DNA of 64,000 bases. Source: an uncultured Clostridia bacterium (GTDB lineage Bacteria; Bacillota; Clostridia; Oscillospirales; Acutalibacteraceae). Position 1 is the stretch's first letter, and every line of letters begins with the position of its first letter. The position numbers and the translations under genes are program-made. The stretch spans positions 1 to 64,000 of the forward strand of contig CANRHD010000001.1 in NCBI GenBank assembly GCA_947630285.1, given 5' to 3'. Below are positions 38,273 through 46,723 of this stretch, one piece after another. The notes below the pieces were generated by a model. The model was not told where the DNA came from, made no database searches, and saw only the letters and a program-made list of their open reading frames with translations.

Positions 38273-40855
38273 TCAACCCTTTGCGTCATACCAAGTTTTC
38301 CCTATATTTGCGTCGCTTAAAAGCAATACTTTCATCTTACAGGCGTTTTCCATTTCCTCTTTAACTATTGTCCTCACCCTTTCGGCTTCACGCTCGGGGC
38401 TTTCTACAATCAATTCATCGTGTACCTGTAAAATCAGACGGGCCTCCGAGTTTTCGGCCTTAAGCCTGTTATAGACTTTAATCATGGCAATTTTGATTAT
38501 ATCCGCCGCAGTACCCTGAATGGGCATATTTCTCGCCACCCTCTCGCCGAACGAGCGTATCATTCGGTTAGAAGCCGACAATTCGGGCAAATATCTTCTT
38601 CTGCCGAAAAGGGTCGCAACATAGCCGTCCGCCTTTGCCTTTTCAACTATATTTTTCATATACATGTCAACGCCCGAATAGTGGTGCAGATAGTCCTTTA
38701 TATACCTGTCGGCCTCCGCTCTGGAAACCCCTATATCCTTGCCGAGCGAAAAAGCGCCTATGCCGTAAACTATGCCGAAATTTACCGCCTTTGCCCTTGT
38801 CCTCATCAGGGGTGTAACCATATTCAATGGCATTTTAAATACCTGGGAGGCAGTAACGGTATGAATATCAACTCCGCTGTTAAAGGCGTCTATCATATTC
38901 TTATCGTCCGCTATATCGCAAAGCACACGCAGTTCAATTTGCGAATAGTCGGCGTCAATAAAGGTGTACCCGTCCTTTGCCCTGAAAAACTTTCTCATTT
39001 CCCTGCCTATTTGCGTTCTTACGGGAATGTTCTGCAAATTGGGCTCGGTTGACGATATTCTGCCCGTCCTCGTTTCTGTCTGGTTAAAGTTCGAGTGTAT
39101 TCTGCCGTCGTCCGCCACGGTTTTCAAAAGCCCGTCGCAATAGGTGGATTTCAGCTTTGAATAAGTCCTGTATTCAAGTATGAGCCTTACTATCTCATGC
39201 TCGTCGGCAAGCCCCTCAAGCACCTCGGCATTTGTGGAATAACCTGTTTTTGTCTTTTTCCTGGTCGGAATTTTAAGCTTTTCAAAAAGCACAGAGCCCA
39301 ACTGCTTTGTGGAATTAATATTGAACTCTCCGCCGGCAAGGGTATAAATCTCTTTTTCAAGCTTTTCTATTTTTTCTTCCGTTTCCTCGCCGAATTTTTC
39401 AATGCCCTCCTTATCGACCTCTATGCCGCAGACCTCCATAGAGGCAAGCACTTTGCACAGGGGCATTTCTATTTCCTCAAAAAGCTTGCTCTGCCCCACC
39501 CTTTCAAGCTCAACCTCAAGCTTATCGCAAAGCACCTTAAACCCTGACGCATCCTTCTCCTGCCTTAAATCATAATCGGGCTCGGGCACGGAAAACTCCC
39601 GAAGCAGTCTCTCCACGCTGTAATCCTTTGCCGACGGGTTTAAAAGATACGCCGCAAGCATTAAATCAAAGTCAATGTCGCATATCTCCTCGTGCCTTTT
39701 AAAGTAATAGGAATACAGGGGCTTTGCGTTATAGGTGTACTTTTTAATTTCGCCGTTTAAAAGAATACCTTTAAACAGTTCAAATTCCTCAGCCGTATTT
39801 AAAACATAAACGGCGTTTTCATCTGTAATATATATTTCCGAAATATCCCCGTTTTTGTCAAAGCAGGCGTTAAAATACACATACTTGTTTTCTTCTGCGG
39901 ACTGCGAAACGAGAGAAAAACAGTTCGCCTTTATTTCAAGCTTTTTTGCCTGCGACGCTGCGTCAGTATTCGGGAGGATTTCCGAGCCGTAGTTTAAATT
40001 TAGCTTTTCAAGTATTTTGAACATTTCAAGAGAGGTCAAAATACCGACCGCCTTTTTAATATCCGGCTCTTTCTTTTTATATGAGTTAATATCCGTGTCA
40101 ATAGGCGCATTTCTGTCTATCGTGCCGAGCTTATAGCTTAAATAAGCAAGCTCCTTATTCTGCGAAAGCTTTGAGCGCAGGGTCTCTTTAATGTCAATTG
40201 CGTCGAGATTTTCGTAAATATAATCAAGACTGCCGTAATTTATTATAAGCGCCTCCGCCGTCTTTTTGCCAACGCCCGGAACGCCCGGAATATTGTCCGA
40301 GCTGTCCCCCATAAGGGCTTTTATATCTTTCATCTGTTCGGGGCTTACGCCGTATTCCTCTTTAAGCCTTGCGGCGTCATACAAAGTAGTTTCCGCCCTG
40401 CCCATTTTATTTGACGCCAACAGCACGCTTACATTGTCGCCTATAAGCTGTAAGCTGTCCCTGTCGCCCGTAGCAATATACGCCCTGTTGCCCTCGCCGC
40501 AGTGAAGCGAAAGAGTACCGATAAGGTCGTCCGCCTCGTAGCCCTCTTTTTCAACGATTTTATATCCCAATGCCGTGATAAGCTCCTTTAAAACCGGCAT
40601 TTGCTGTGCAAGCTCAGAGGGCATGGGCTTTCTGCCTGCCTTATAGTCCGCATACATTTTATGCCTGAAGGTGGGAGCCTTCAAGTCAAAGGTAACCGCA
40701 ACGCTCTCCGGCTTTACCTCCTGTTCAAGCTTTAAAAGCATATTCATAAAGCCGTAAATGGCGTTTGTATATCTTCCGTCCTTTGTGGTGAGCAGTTTAA
40801 TTGCGTAAAAGGCACGGTTTAATATGCTGTTTCCGTCTAAAATGAGTATGTTCAT
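38273..40855 (-). CDS. polA: DNA polymerase I
   Basis: 5'-3' exo domain (LGYKIVEKEGYEADDLIGTLS, GDSSDNIPGVPGVGKKTA). Polymerase motifs DADYSQIELRVLC, RTRAKAVNFGIVYGIG, LQVHDELIVE. Confidence 0.97.
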   Translation of the reverse strand: MNILILDGNSILNRAFYAIKLLTTKDGRYTNAIYGFMNMLLKLEQEVKPESVAVTFDLKAPTFRHKMYADYKAGRKPMPSELAQQMPVLKELITALGYKIVEKEGYEADDLIGTLSLHCGEGNRAYIATGDRDSLQLIGDNVSVLLASNKMGRAETTLYDAARLKEEYGVSPEQMKDIKALMGDSSDNIPGVPGVGKKTAEALIINYGSLDYIYENLDAIDIKETLRSKLSQNKELAYLSYKLGTIDRNAPIDTDINSYKKKEPDIKKAVGILTSLEMFKILEKLNLNYGSEILPNTDAASQAKKLEIKANCFSLVSQSAEENKYVYFNACFDKNGDISEIYITDENAVYVLNTAEEFELFKGILLNGEIKKYTYNAKPLYSYYFKRHEEICDIDFDLMLAAYLLNPSAKDYSVERLLREFSVPEPDYDLRQEKDASGFKVLCDKLEVELERVGQSKLFEEIEMPLCKVLASMEVCGIEVDKEGIEKFGEETEEKIEKLEKEIYTLAGGEFNINSTKQLGSVLFEKLKIPTRKKTKTGYSTNAEVLEGLADEHEIVRLILEYRTYSKLKSTYCDGLLKTVADDGRIHSNFNQTETRTGRISSTEPNLQNIPVRTQIGREMRKFFRAKDGYTFIDADYSQIELRVLCDIADDKNMIDAFNSGVDIHTVTASQVFKMPLNMVTPLMRTRAKAVNFGIVYGIGAFSLGKDIGVSRAEADRYIKDYLHHYSGVDMYMKNIVEKAKADGYVATLFGRRRYLPELSASNRMIRSFGERVARNMPIQGTAADIIKIAMIKVYNRLKAENSEARLILQVHDELIVESPEREAERVRTIVKEEMENACKMKVLLLSDANIGKTWYDAKG

Positions 40856-40988
40856 TTGAATTTCTCCGTTTTACATTTATTATTTTTAGTATATCATAAC
40901 ACACCGAAAAATGCACTAAAAAAATGCAAAGTTGCGCTTTTATCTTATCTGTGCTAAAATAAATCAAAAATTATTTTCAGGTTGGCTT

Positions 40989-41954
40989 ATGTATATAGGT
41001 AATTTAAAAATTGACGGGTTTGCCGCTCTTGCGCCCATGGCAGGAGTTGCCGACAGAGCTTTCAGGGAGCTGTGCCGAGAATACGGTGCGGCTTATACCG
41101 TTTCGGAAATGATAAGCTCTAAGGGCGTTACCATGGGCGACAGGAAATCAAAGGAACTGATGCGTTTAAACGATGCGGAACGGCCGGCAGGCGTTCAGAT
41201 TTTCGGAAGCGACGCAGAAATTATGGCGGAAAGCGTAAAATCGGTTCTTGAGGTAAAGCCAGATTTTATAGATATAAATATGGGCTGTCCCGCTCCGAAA
41301 ATTTCGGGAAACGGCGGAGGTGCTTCGCTTATGAGAGAGCCTGAAAAGGCCGAAAAAATAATCAGGGCGGTTGTTTCTTCTACTAAACTTCCCGTAAGCG
41401 TCAAGATGCGTTCGGGCTGGGATTTTGACAGCATTAACGCCCTCGATTTGGCATTGCGAGCGCAAAACGCCGGTGCAAAGGCCGTAACCGTGCACGGCAG
41501 AACCCGTAGTCAAATGTACGCCCCTCCCGTAAATACCGATATAATAAGGGAGGTTAAAAGGAACTTGGATATTCCCGTTATAGGCAACGGCGATATAACC
41601 GACGGTCAAAGCGCCGCTCTAATGTTTGAAAAAACCGACTGTGATTTTTTGCTTGTCGGCAGAGGCGCACTCGGCAGACCCTGGGTATTTCAGCAAATTA
41701 ACGCTTATATGAGCGAGGGGAGAATTATTCCCGAACCGCCCGTCAGCGAGCGTATGAGGGTAATGGTGAAGCATATTAAGCTTATTTGCAAATACAAGGG
41801 CGACAGAGTGGGAATACGGGAGGCGAGGAAGCACGCCGCCTGGTATATGAAGGGCATAAAGGGTGCGGCGCAGTACCGACGGGAAGCAGGAATGCTTGAA
41901 AGTATTGAACAGCTTGAAGAAATAGCATATAAAATTTGCGTTGAAAATCAATAA
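40989..41954 (+). CDS. dusB: tRNA-dihydrouridine synthase
   Basis: LAPMAGVADRAFRELCREYGAAYTVSEM, DINMGCPAPKISGNGGGASLM, RTRSQMY, VGRGALGRPWVF. Confidence 0.95.
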   Translation: MYIGNLKIDGFAALAPMAGVADRAFRELCREYGAAYTVSEMISSKGVTMGDRKSKELMRLNDAERPAGVQIFGSDAEIMAESVKSVLEVKPDFIDINMGCPAPKISGNGGGASLMREPEKAEKIIRAVVSSTKLPVSVKMRSGWDFDSINALDLALRAQNAGAKAVTVHGRTRSQMYAPPVNTDIIREVKRNLDIPVIGNGDITDGQSAALMFEKTDCDFLLVGRGALGRPWVFQQINAYMSEGRIIPEPPVSERMRVMVKHIKLICKYKGDRVGIREARKHAAWYMKGIKGAAQYRREAGMLESIEQLEEIAYKICVENQ

Positions 41955-41961
41955 ACAAACT

Positions 41962-42001
41962 AAAAATCTCCGCCTGTTTATCATTCAGGAGGAGATTTTT
42001 T
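41962..42001 (+). terminator. Intrinsic terminator downstream of dusB
   Basis: aaaaatctccgCCTGtttatcattCAGGaggagatttttt. Confidence 0.75.
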
Positions 42002-42062
42002 CTTATATGTTTTTTCGCAACCGCTTAGCAAAAAGGCGGTCGGCATATGGAAAATGCAGGCG

Positions 42063-43349
42063 TTATATTTTTTCGGAATAGCAGTATTCGTCGTCGCTGT
42101 CGGTAATTAATACATTTATCGGCTTACCCTCTTCAAGCTCTCCCTTTACCATAACAGGCGTATAGTTCGCCGTGTATCCAAAGCTGTAGCCGTTTTTATG
42201 CTTTGATTCGGGTATTATCTCAAGAGTTCTGCCGACTTGGTTTTTCAAAAAATTCCGCCTTAGCATGACAGCCGTTTCGTTCAAAATTGCGGCTCTTTTT
42301 TCTTTGACGGATTTTTCGATTTGCCCGTCAAATTCCGCCGCCCTTGTTCCCTGCCTGACAGAATACGGGAAAATGTGTATTTTTTCAAAGCCCACTTTTT
42401 TTGCAAACTCTACCGTTTGGGTAAAATCTTCATCGCTTTCGCCGGCAAAGCCCACCATAATATCTGTGGTCAGGGTGCAGTCCGTGAAATTTTTTCTCAG
42501 CTTTTCGCAAAGCTCGTAATAATCCTCCGCCGTGTAATGCCTGTTCATTCTCTTTAATGTGCCGTTACAGCCGCTTTGCAGAGATATGTGAAACTGCGGA
42601 CAAAGCTTTGGGAGCTTGGCAAGCTCGCATATTACTTCATCGGTAATATGGTCGGGTTCAAGCGAACCCAAACGAACCCTTTTTATATTTTCGGGTCTGC
42701 ACGCCGCCCTCACGGCGTCGTAAAATTTTTCGCCGCTGTCCTTTCCGTAAGCCGAAAGATTTATACCTACCAAAACGACCTCGCAAAACCCGTTTCGGGA
42801 GAGCGTATTGACCTCTTTTTCGATTTCCTCCACAGGCTTTGAGCGAACCCTGCCCTTTGCCGTCGGGATAATGCAGTATGAACAAAATCTGTCACAGCCG
42901 TCCTCGATTTTAACAATGGCCCTTGTTCTTTCGTTAAAATCCGTTATAGGCGCACCCGTAAACCTTTCGCCTGCAATATGGCTGTTTATGTTTACCTGCC
43001 TTTTTTTGCTCTCAAGGAAAGAATTTAAACGGCTTATCAGGTTTATATTATCCTTATTTCCCAGCACTATATCCGCCGCATCAAGCTCTTTCGCCATATC
43101 GGGAAACGCCTGCGGCATACAGCCTGTTAAAGCCACGACGCTTTTGGGATAATTTCTCTTTAAGCGCCTGACAGTCTGTCTTGTTTTTCTGTCGCTCTCG
43201 GCAGTTACCGTACAGGAATTGACAATGAAAATATCGGCCTGCAAATCCGATAGAGTAATTTCATATCCGTGCCTTAATAAATCCTCTGTGATTTCCTGCG
43301 TTTCGTACTGATTTACCTTACAGCCGAGAGTGTAAAGCTTAACCTTCAT
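42063..43349 (-). CDS. mtaB: tRNA methylthiotransferase (MtaB type)
   Basis: TLGCKVNQYETQ, radical-SAM CDRFCSYCIIPTAKGRVRS, TDIMVGFAGESDEDF. Confidence 0.94.
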   Translation of the reverse strand: MKVKLYTLGCKVNQYETQEITEDLLRHGYEITLSDLQADIFIVNSCTVTAESDRKTRQTVRRLKRNYPKSVVALTGCMPQAFPDMAKELDAADIVLGNKDNINLISRLNSFLESKKRQVNINSHIAGERFTGAPITDFNERTRAIVKIEDGCDRFCSYCIIPTAKGRVRSKPVEEIEKEVNTLSRNGFCEVVLVGINLSAYGKDSGEKFYDAVRAACRPENIKRVRLGSLEPDHITDEVICELAKLPKLCPQFHISLQSGCNGTLKRMNRHYTAEDYYELCEKLRKNFTDCTLTTDIMVGFAGESDEDFTQTVEFAKKVGFEKIHIFPYSVRQGTRAAEFDGQIEKSVKEKRAAILNETAVMLRRNFLKNQVGRTLEIIPESKHKNGYSFGYTANYTPVMVKGELEEGKPINVLITDSDDEYCYSEKI

Positions 43350-43530
43350 ACACTCACCAAAATATATTTCTAAAACATCTTATATATTTTATCACATTTT
43401 TCGGTTCTTGTATATAAAAACCGTGCAATTTAAAAGCGGTCCGCCGTAAAAGCAAATATACAATTTATAACAAATAAATTTTTGAATACGACCGCAGATT
43501 GCAGAAAAAATATTTTAGGGTGCTTCGACA

Positions 43531-43917
43531 ATGAAAAAATGGAGAGCGTTTTTAATATATTTTATCCTCGGTTCATCGCTGTATGGACTAATTGAAATAG
43601 CTTACAGGAACCGTACCCACTGGTCCATGCTTATAGTGGGGGGAATTGCCCTTTATGCGATATATGTAATATCCAACGATTTCCCTGAAAAAAGCATTTA
43701 CTTTAAATGTTTTATTTCATCTGCGGTCATTACCGTGCTTGAGCTGTTTACGGGAATTTTGGTTAATATTGTTTTTAAAATGGGCGTGTGGGATTATCAC
43801 AATATGCCCTTTAATGTTTTAGGACAGATTTGCCCGTTATTCAGCGCCTTGTGGTTTTTGATTTCAATACCTGCAAACGCCCTTGTAAGCTGTATTAAAA
43901 CCTATACAGAAAAGTAA
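43531..43917 (+). CDS. Small 4-TM membrane protein of the CmpB/'putative ABC transporter permease' type
   Basis: TVLELFTGILVNIVFKMGVWDYHNMPFNVLGQICPLFSALWFLIS. Confidence 0.7.
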   Translation: MKKWRAFLIYFILGSSLYGLIEIAYRNRTHWSMLIVGGIALYAIYVISNDFPEKSIYFKCFISSAVITVLELFTGILVNIVFKMGVWDYHNMPFNVLGQICPLFSALWFLISIPANALVSCIKTYTEK

Positions 43918-43939
43918 ATGAGCCGAAAAAACGGCACAT
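43916..43939. repeat. Left direct repeat (terminator-like hairpin) flanking structured element copy B
   Basis: aaatgagccgaaaaaacggcacat, compared with 44183-44205 aaatgagccgaaaaacggctcat. Confidence 0.75.
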
Positions 43940-43941
43940 CT

Positions 43942-44182
43942 CAGGTTGTCGGTAAACTACTAACTTTAAAAGTTTTCGGCCGCCTTTTTCAAAAGGCGGT
44001 GGGGTCGAGGGGCAACGCCCACGGCGCAGTCCGCAGACTGCGAAATACCTGTACTTTATAAAGCGCAGGAGGGGCGGCAAACAGTCCGGGGGACTGTTTG
44101 CCGGTGGGGAACCCTCGCCGGGGGTTCCCAATAATCTTACCATTTTGTGCAAACCCGATAACGCCCACTTTTATACATGCAA
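43942..44182. mobile_element. MITE-like structured non-coding element, copy B
   Basis: ~241 bp. Starts CAGGTTGTCGGTAAACT. Core very similar to copy A (GGTGGGGTCGAGGGGCAACGCCC..., AAGCGCAGGAGGGGCG..., GGTGGGGAACCCTCGCCGGGGGTTC). Flanked by imperfect 23-24-bp direct repeats. Confidence 0.7.
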
Positions 44183-44215
44183 AAATGAGCCGAAAAACGG
44201 CTCATTTATCTTTTT
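44183..44215. terminator. Hairpin terminator forming the right direct repeat of element copy B
   Basis: aaaaATGAGCCGaaaaaCGGCTCATttatctttttt. Overlaps the stop codon of the minus-strand ORF. Confidence 0.75.
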
Positions 44216-44891
44216 TACACATTGTGCCTATGGCAATATTATCATAATAAAAAATGCCAATCGAATAAGAATGTTTTTTTGTGCTGTACGCCCTGTAATA
44301 TGCGGTTGTGAAACGGTCGTAATCCTGCTTATACTCCGCATCGTTTTCCAAAATCTGCGTGTCGTTGAGAACGCTATCGTCGTAAGTTTTCTCCGTTTTG
44401 TACGGTTCGCCCAAAATTTCGCTTATTTCCTCGTCCGTTTGGAAAAGTAAAGTGCCTTCCTCACGAACTTGCCTCATATTTTCGTACTTTTGCCTGTGTT
44501 TTTCATCGGTAAAGGACAGCCTGTTGAGAGTTATCGTTTGAATAAACGCATTTTCGCCGGGAGTGGCGTTTGACTTTTTAATAAGATTGTTTACAATGAC
44601 TATTCTCAATTTCGGTTGCTCAACCCACTTTTCCGGGGTATAAGTAAAGAAAGTCATACGGACAAAATGAAAAATAAGCAATACTACAAAAATGCTGAAA
44701 AAGAGCTTAATCAGTCTGAATACAAGCGCCTTTGTCTGCCTGTTCTCGGTTGTTTCAACATCGACAATGGCCCTTATGGCGCCCGTCTCATCGTATTTGA
44801 ATTTCTTATTTTCATATATGACAAGCCTCGGCGGAATATACGGAATAATTCCCCTGCCTTCGTTTTTCTCCCCGTGCATATTACACCTCAA
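44202..44891 (-). CDS. Single-TM protein of unknown function
   Basis: Full-length ORF. TM LIKLFFSIFVVLLIFHFVRMTFFTY. Polar C-terminal domain. No family recognised. Confidence 0.6.
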   Translation of the reverse strand: MRCNMHGEKNEGRGIIPYIPPRLVIYENKKFKYDETGAIRAIVDVETTENRQTKALVFRLIKLFFSIFVVLLIFHFVRMTFFTYTPEKWVEQPKLRIVIVNNLIKKSNATPGENAFIQTITLNRLSFTDEKHRQKYENMRQVREEGTLLFQTDEEISEILGEPYKTEKTYDDSVLNDTQILENDAEYKQDYDRFTTAYYRAYSTKKHSYSIGIFYYDNIAIGTMCKKDK

Positions 44892-44934
44892 GATTTTGAA
44901 TTTTACGCCATGCTATTACCGAAAAATTTTTCGC

Positions 44935-46656
44935 TCAGTCCGCCGCTTTTACCCTGAACACGGCTACACCGTGGGCAGGAACCTTTGAATTTAATGAAAC
45001 GGCGGATTCGCCTGTTTCCTTAGTCCAAAGATTTGTGTATTCGTAGGCTTTGGCCTCGGGCATATCAACAAAGCTCTGATTTACTATGTCCTTAAAATAT
45101 ATGCTCATTTCCTTTTCTTCTTTCGTCTTGTTAAAGAAGCAAACGGCGGTTTCATTGTTCTCAAGCGGCTTTACGAGTATATCCGTAAAAGCGTTGGTTT
45201 TTATTCTTCTGCAGGCCATGCCCTTTTTGTCCTGGTCAACGGCTATAATATCCTTGTTTGTAAGGATTTTAAGCACTTTATTATCGGCGTCAACCGTGCC
45301 GTCGGGCTTTATAAATTTCCTTATGTCGTTGCCGAGAATTAACGGCGCCGCAAGCATCGCCCAAAGGGTAAAATGAGCCTTATTTTCCTCAACGGTTAGA
45401 TTGCCGTTACCCACTTCAAGCATATCGGGGTCGTTCCAACCGCCCGGAGCGGCATAACCGTACAGCCTTACCGTCGCCTCATAAATACCGACTACGGACG
45501 CCCAAACAGGTCTTATATCGGGCGTTGTGCGCCAGAGGTTTCCTGCCTTTGCACCCCATTTCCACGGCCTGTTTCTGCCCCATTCGCAAATAGAATAAAC
45601 TATCGGCTTCTCTTGGGTATTGTTCTGCTGTGCATACAGTCGGGTTGCCCTTTTAAGCTCCCTGCCCATCTTGATATACTGTGTTGCGGCGCTGTCGGCC
45701 TTTGAACCGATGGGATTTTTAATTTCAACGGTGTTTACGCCCTCTTTAAGCTTAATATATAACTGTACCCTGCCGTCGGTACTCCATGCCTTTGTGGGCG
45801 GAAAATCGACCTCGTAAGTATCTGTGCCGTTTACGCTTACGGCGGCATACTTCTCCATCTCGCCCGTCTTTCTGAAAACTACGGTTAAAATGTATTCACC
45901 GTCTTTTTCAACGCCGTCCAAGGTAAAGCCTGCGCTTCCCGTGCCGAAATCGAGCCTGCCAATATAACTGCCCTTTTCATCGGTAAAACAGGCGGCAGTT
46001 CCCGAAAGTGATGCGTCCTTGGCCTCTTTTTTGCAAATAACCCTGCCGTCGGGAGAGGAAACAAGCATTTCGATTATAAGCGGCGCTTTTGAGGAAATGG
46101 GTTTATTGTGGCAAAAATCATATTTAAAATATTCTATTCCCCATTGGGCAAAGGTTTCCGCATCTATTCTCTCATGGCCGAGAGACGCCGGCAAATCTTC
46201 GCAGGTAAGCGTGCCGTTAGAAGAATAAATACCTGCTTTAAAGCCCTTTTCGTTAAGCTTTTCAACAAGGCTCTTTATTCCGCTCGGGAAAGCGGAAAGG
46301 TCACCCTGAAGCCTGCCGTTTTCGTCACGCATTGAGCTGTGCCAGCAGTCGTCAAGATTTACATACTTATATCCGGCGTCAAGCAGACCCGATTTTTTCA
46401 TTGCGTCGGCAATTTGAAGAATTTTATTCTCGTCAATATGGTTGCGAAATGCGTTCCAGCTTGACCAGCCCATCGGAGGAGTGAGAGCGGCGCCGTTATT
46501 GTAGCGTTCGTCGCTCCAAATGTGGATTGAAGCCTTTGCTATCGCCTTTTTAATGTCACATTCGGGACAAAAATCCGTGCTTTTTTTCTTTGCAATAACG
46601 CTTGCGGCGGCAACTGCGCCCGTCAAAACGGCGGCAGAAAAGATTTTTCCTAACAT
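44935..46656 (-). CDS. GH27 alpha-galactosidase with inserted carbohydrate-binding-like domain, exported or membrane-anchored
   Basis: LTPPMGWSSWNAFRNHIDENKIL, YKYVNLDDCWHSS, YFKYDFCHN, GGWNDPDMLEVGNG. N-terminal hydrophobic segment. ATG after a GGAGG SD. Confidence 0.88.
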   Translation of the reverse strand: MLGKIFSAAVLTGAVAAASVIAKKKSTDFCPECDIKKAIAKASIHIWSDERYNNGAALTPPMGWSSWNAFRNHIDENKILQIADAMKKSGLLDAGYKYVNLDDCWHSSMRDENGRLQGDLSAFPSGIKSLVEKLNEKGFKAGIYSSNGTLTCEDLPASLGHERIDAETFAQWGIEYFKYDFCHNKPISSKAPLIIEMLVSSPDGRVICKKEAKDASLSGTAACFTDEKGSYIGRLDFGTGSAGFTLDGVEKDGEYILTVVFRKTGEMEKYAAVSVNGTDTYEVDFPPTKAWSTDGRVQLYIKLKEGVNTVEIKNPIGSKADSAATQYIKMGRELKRATRLYAQQNNTQEKPIVYSICEWGRNRPWKWGAKAGNLWRTTPDIRPVWASVVGIYEATVRLYGYAAPGGWNDPDMLEVGNGNLTVEENKAHFTLWAMLAAPLILGNDIRKFIKPDGTVDADNKVLKILTNKDIIAVDQDKKGMACRRIKTNAFTDILVKPLENNETAVCFFNKTKEEKEMSIYFKDIVNQSFVDMPEAKAYEYTNLWTKETGESAVSLNSKVPAHGVAVFRVKAAD

Positions 46657-46674
46657 AATAACCTCCATAAAACA

Positions 46675-46711
46675 AAAGGGCATAGTGAATTTTTTGAAAC
46701 TCACTATGCCC
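46675..46711 (-). terminator. Intrinsic terminator downstream of ispH-S1
   Basis: Minus GGGCATAGTGAgtttcaaaaaatTCACTATGCCCttttgtttt. Confidence 0.85.
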
Positions 46712-46723
46712 CAAAATTATAAA

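Noticed and set aside
41994-42062. Possible degenerate third copy of the structured element (aaaaaggcggtcgg)
   Set aside because: Only a few bases match. None of the conserved stems or the GGTGGGGTCGAGGGG core is present.
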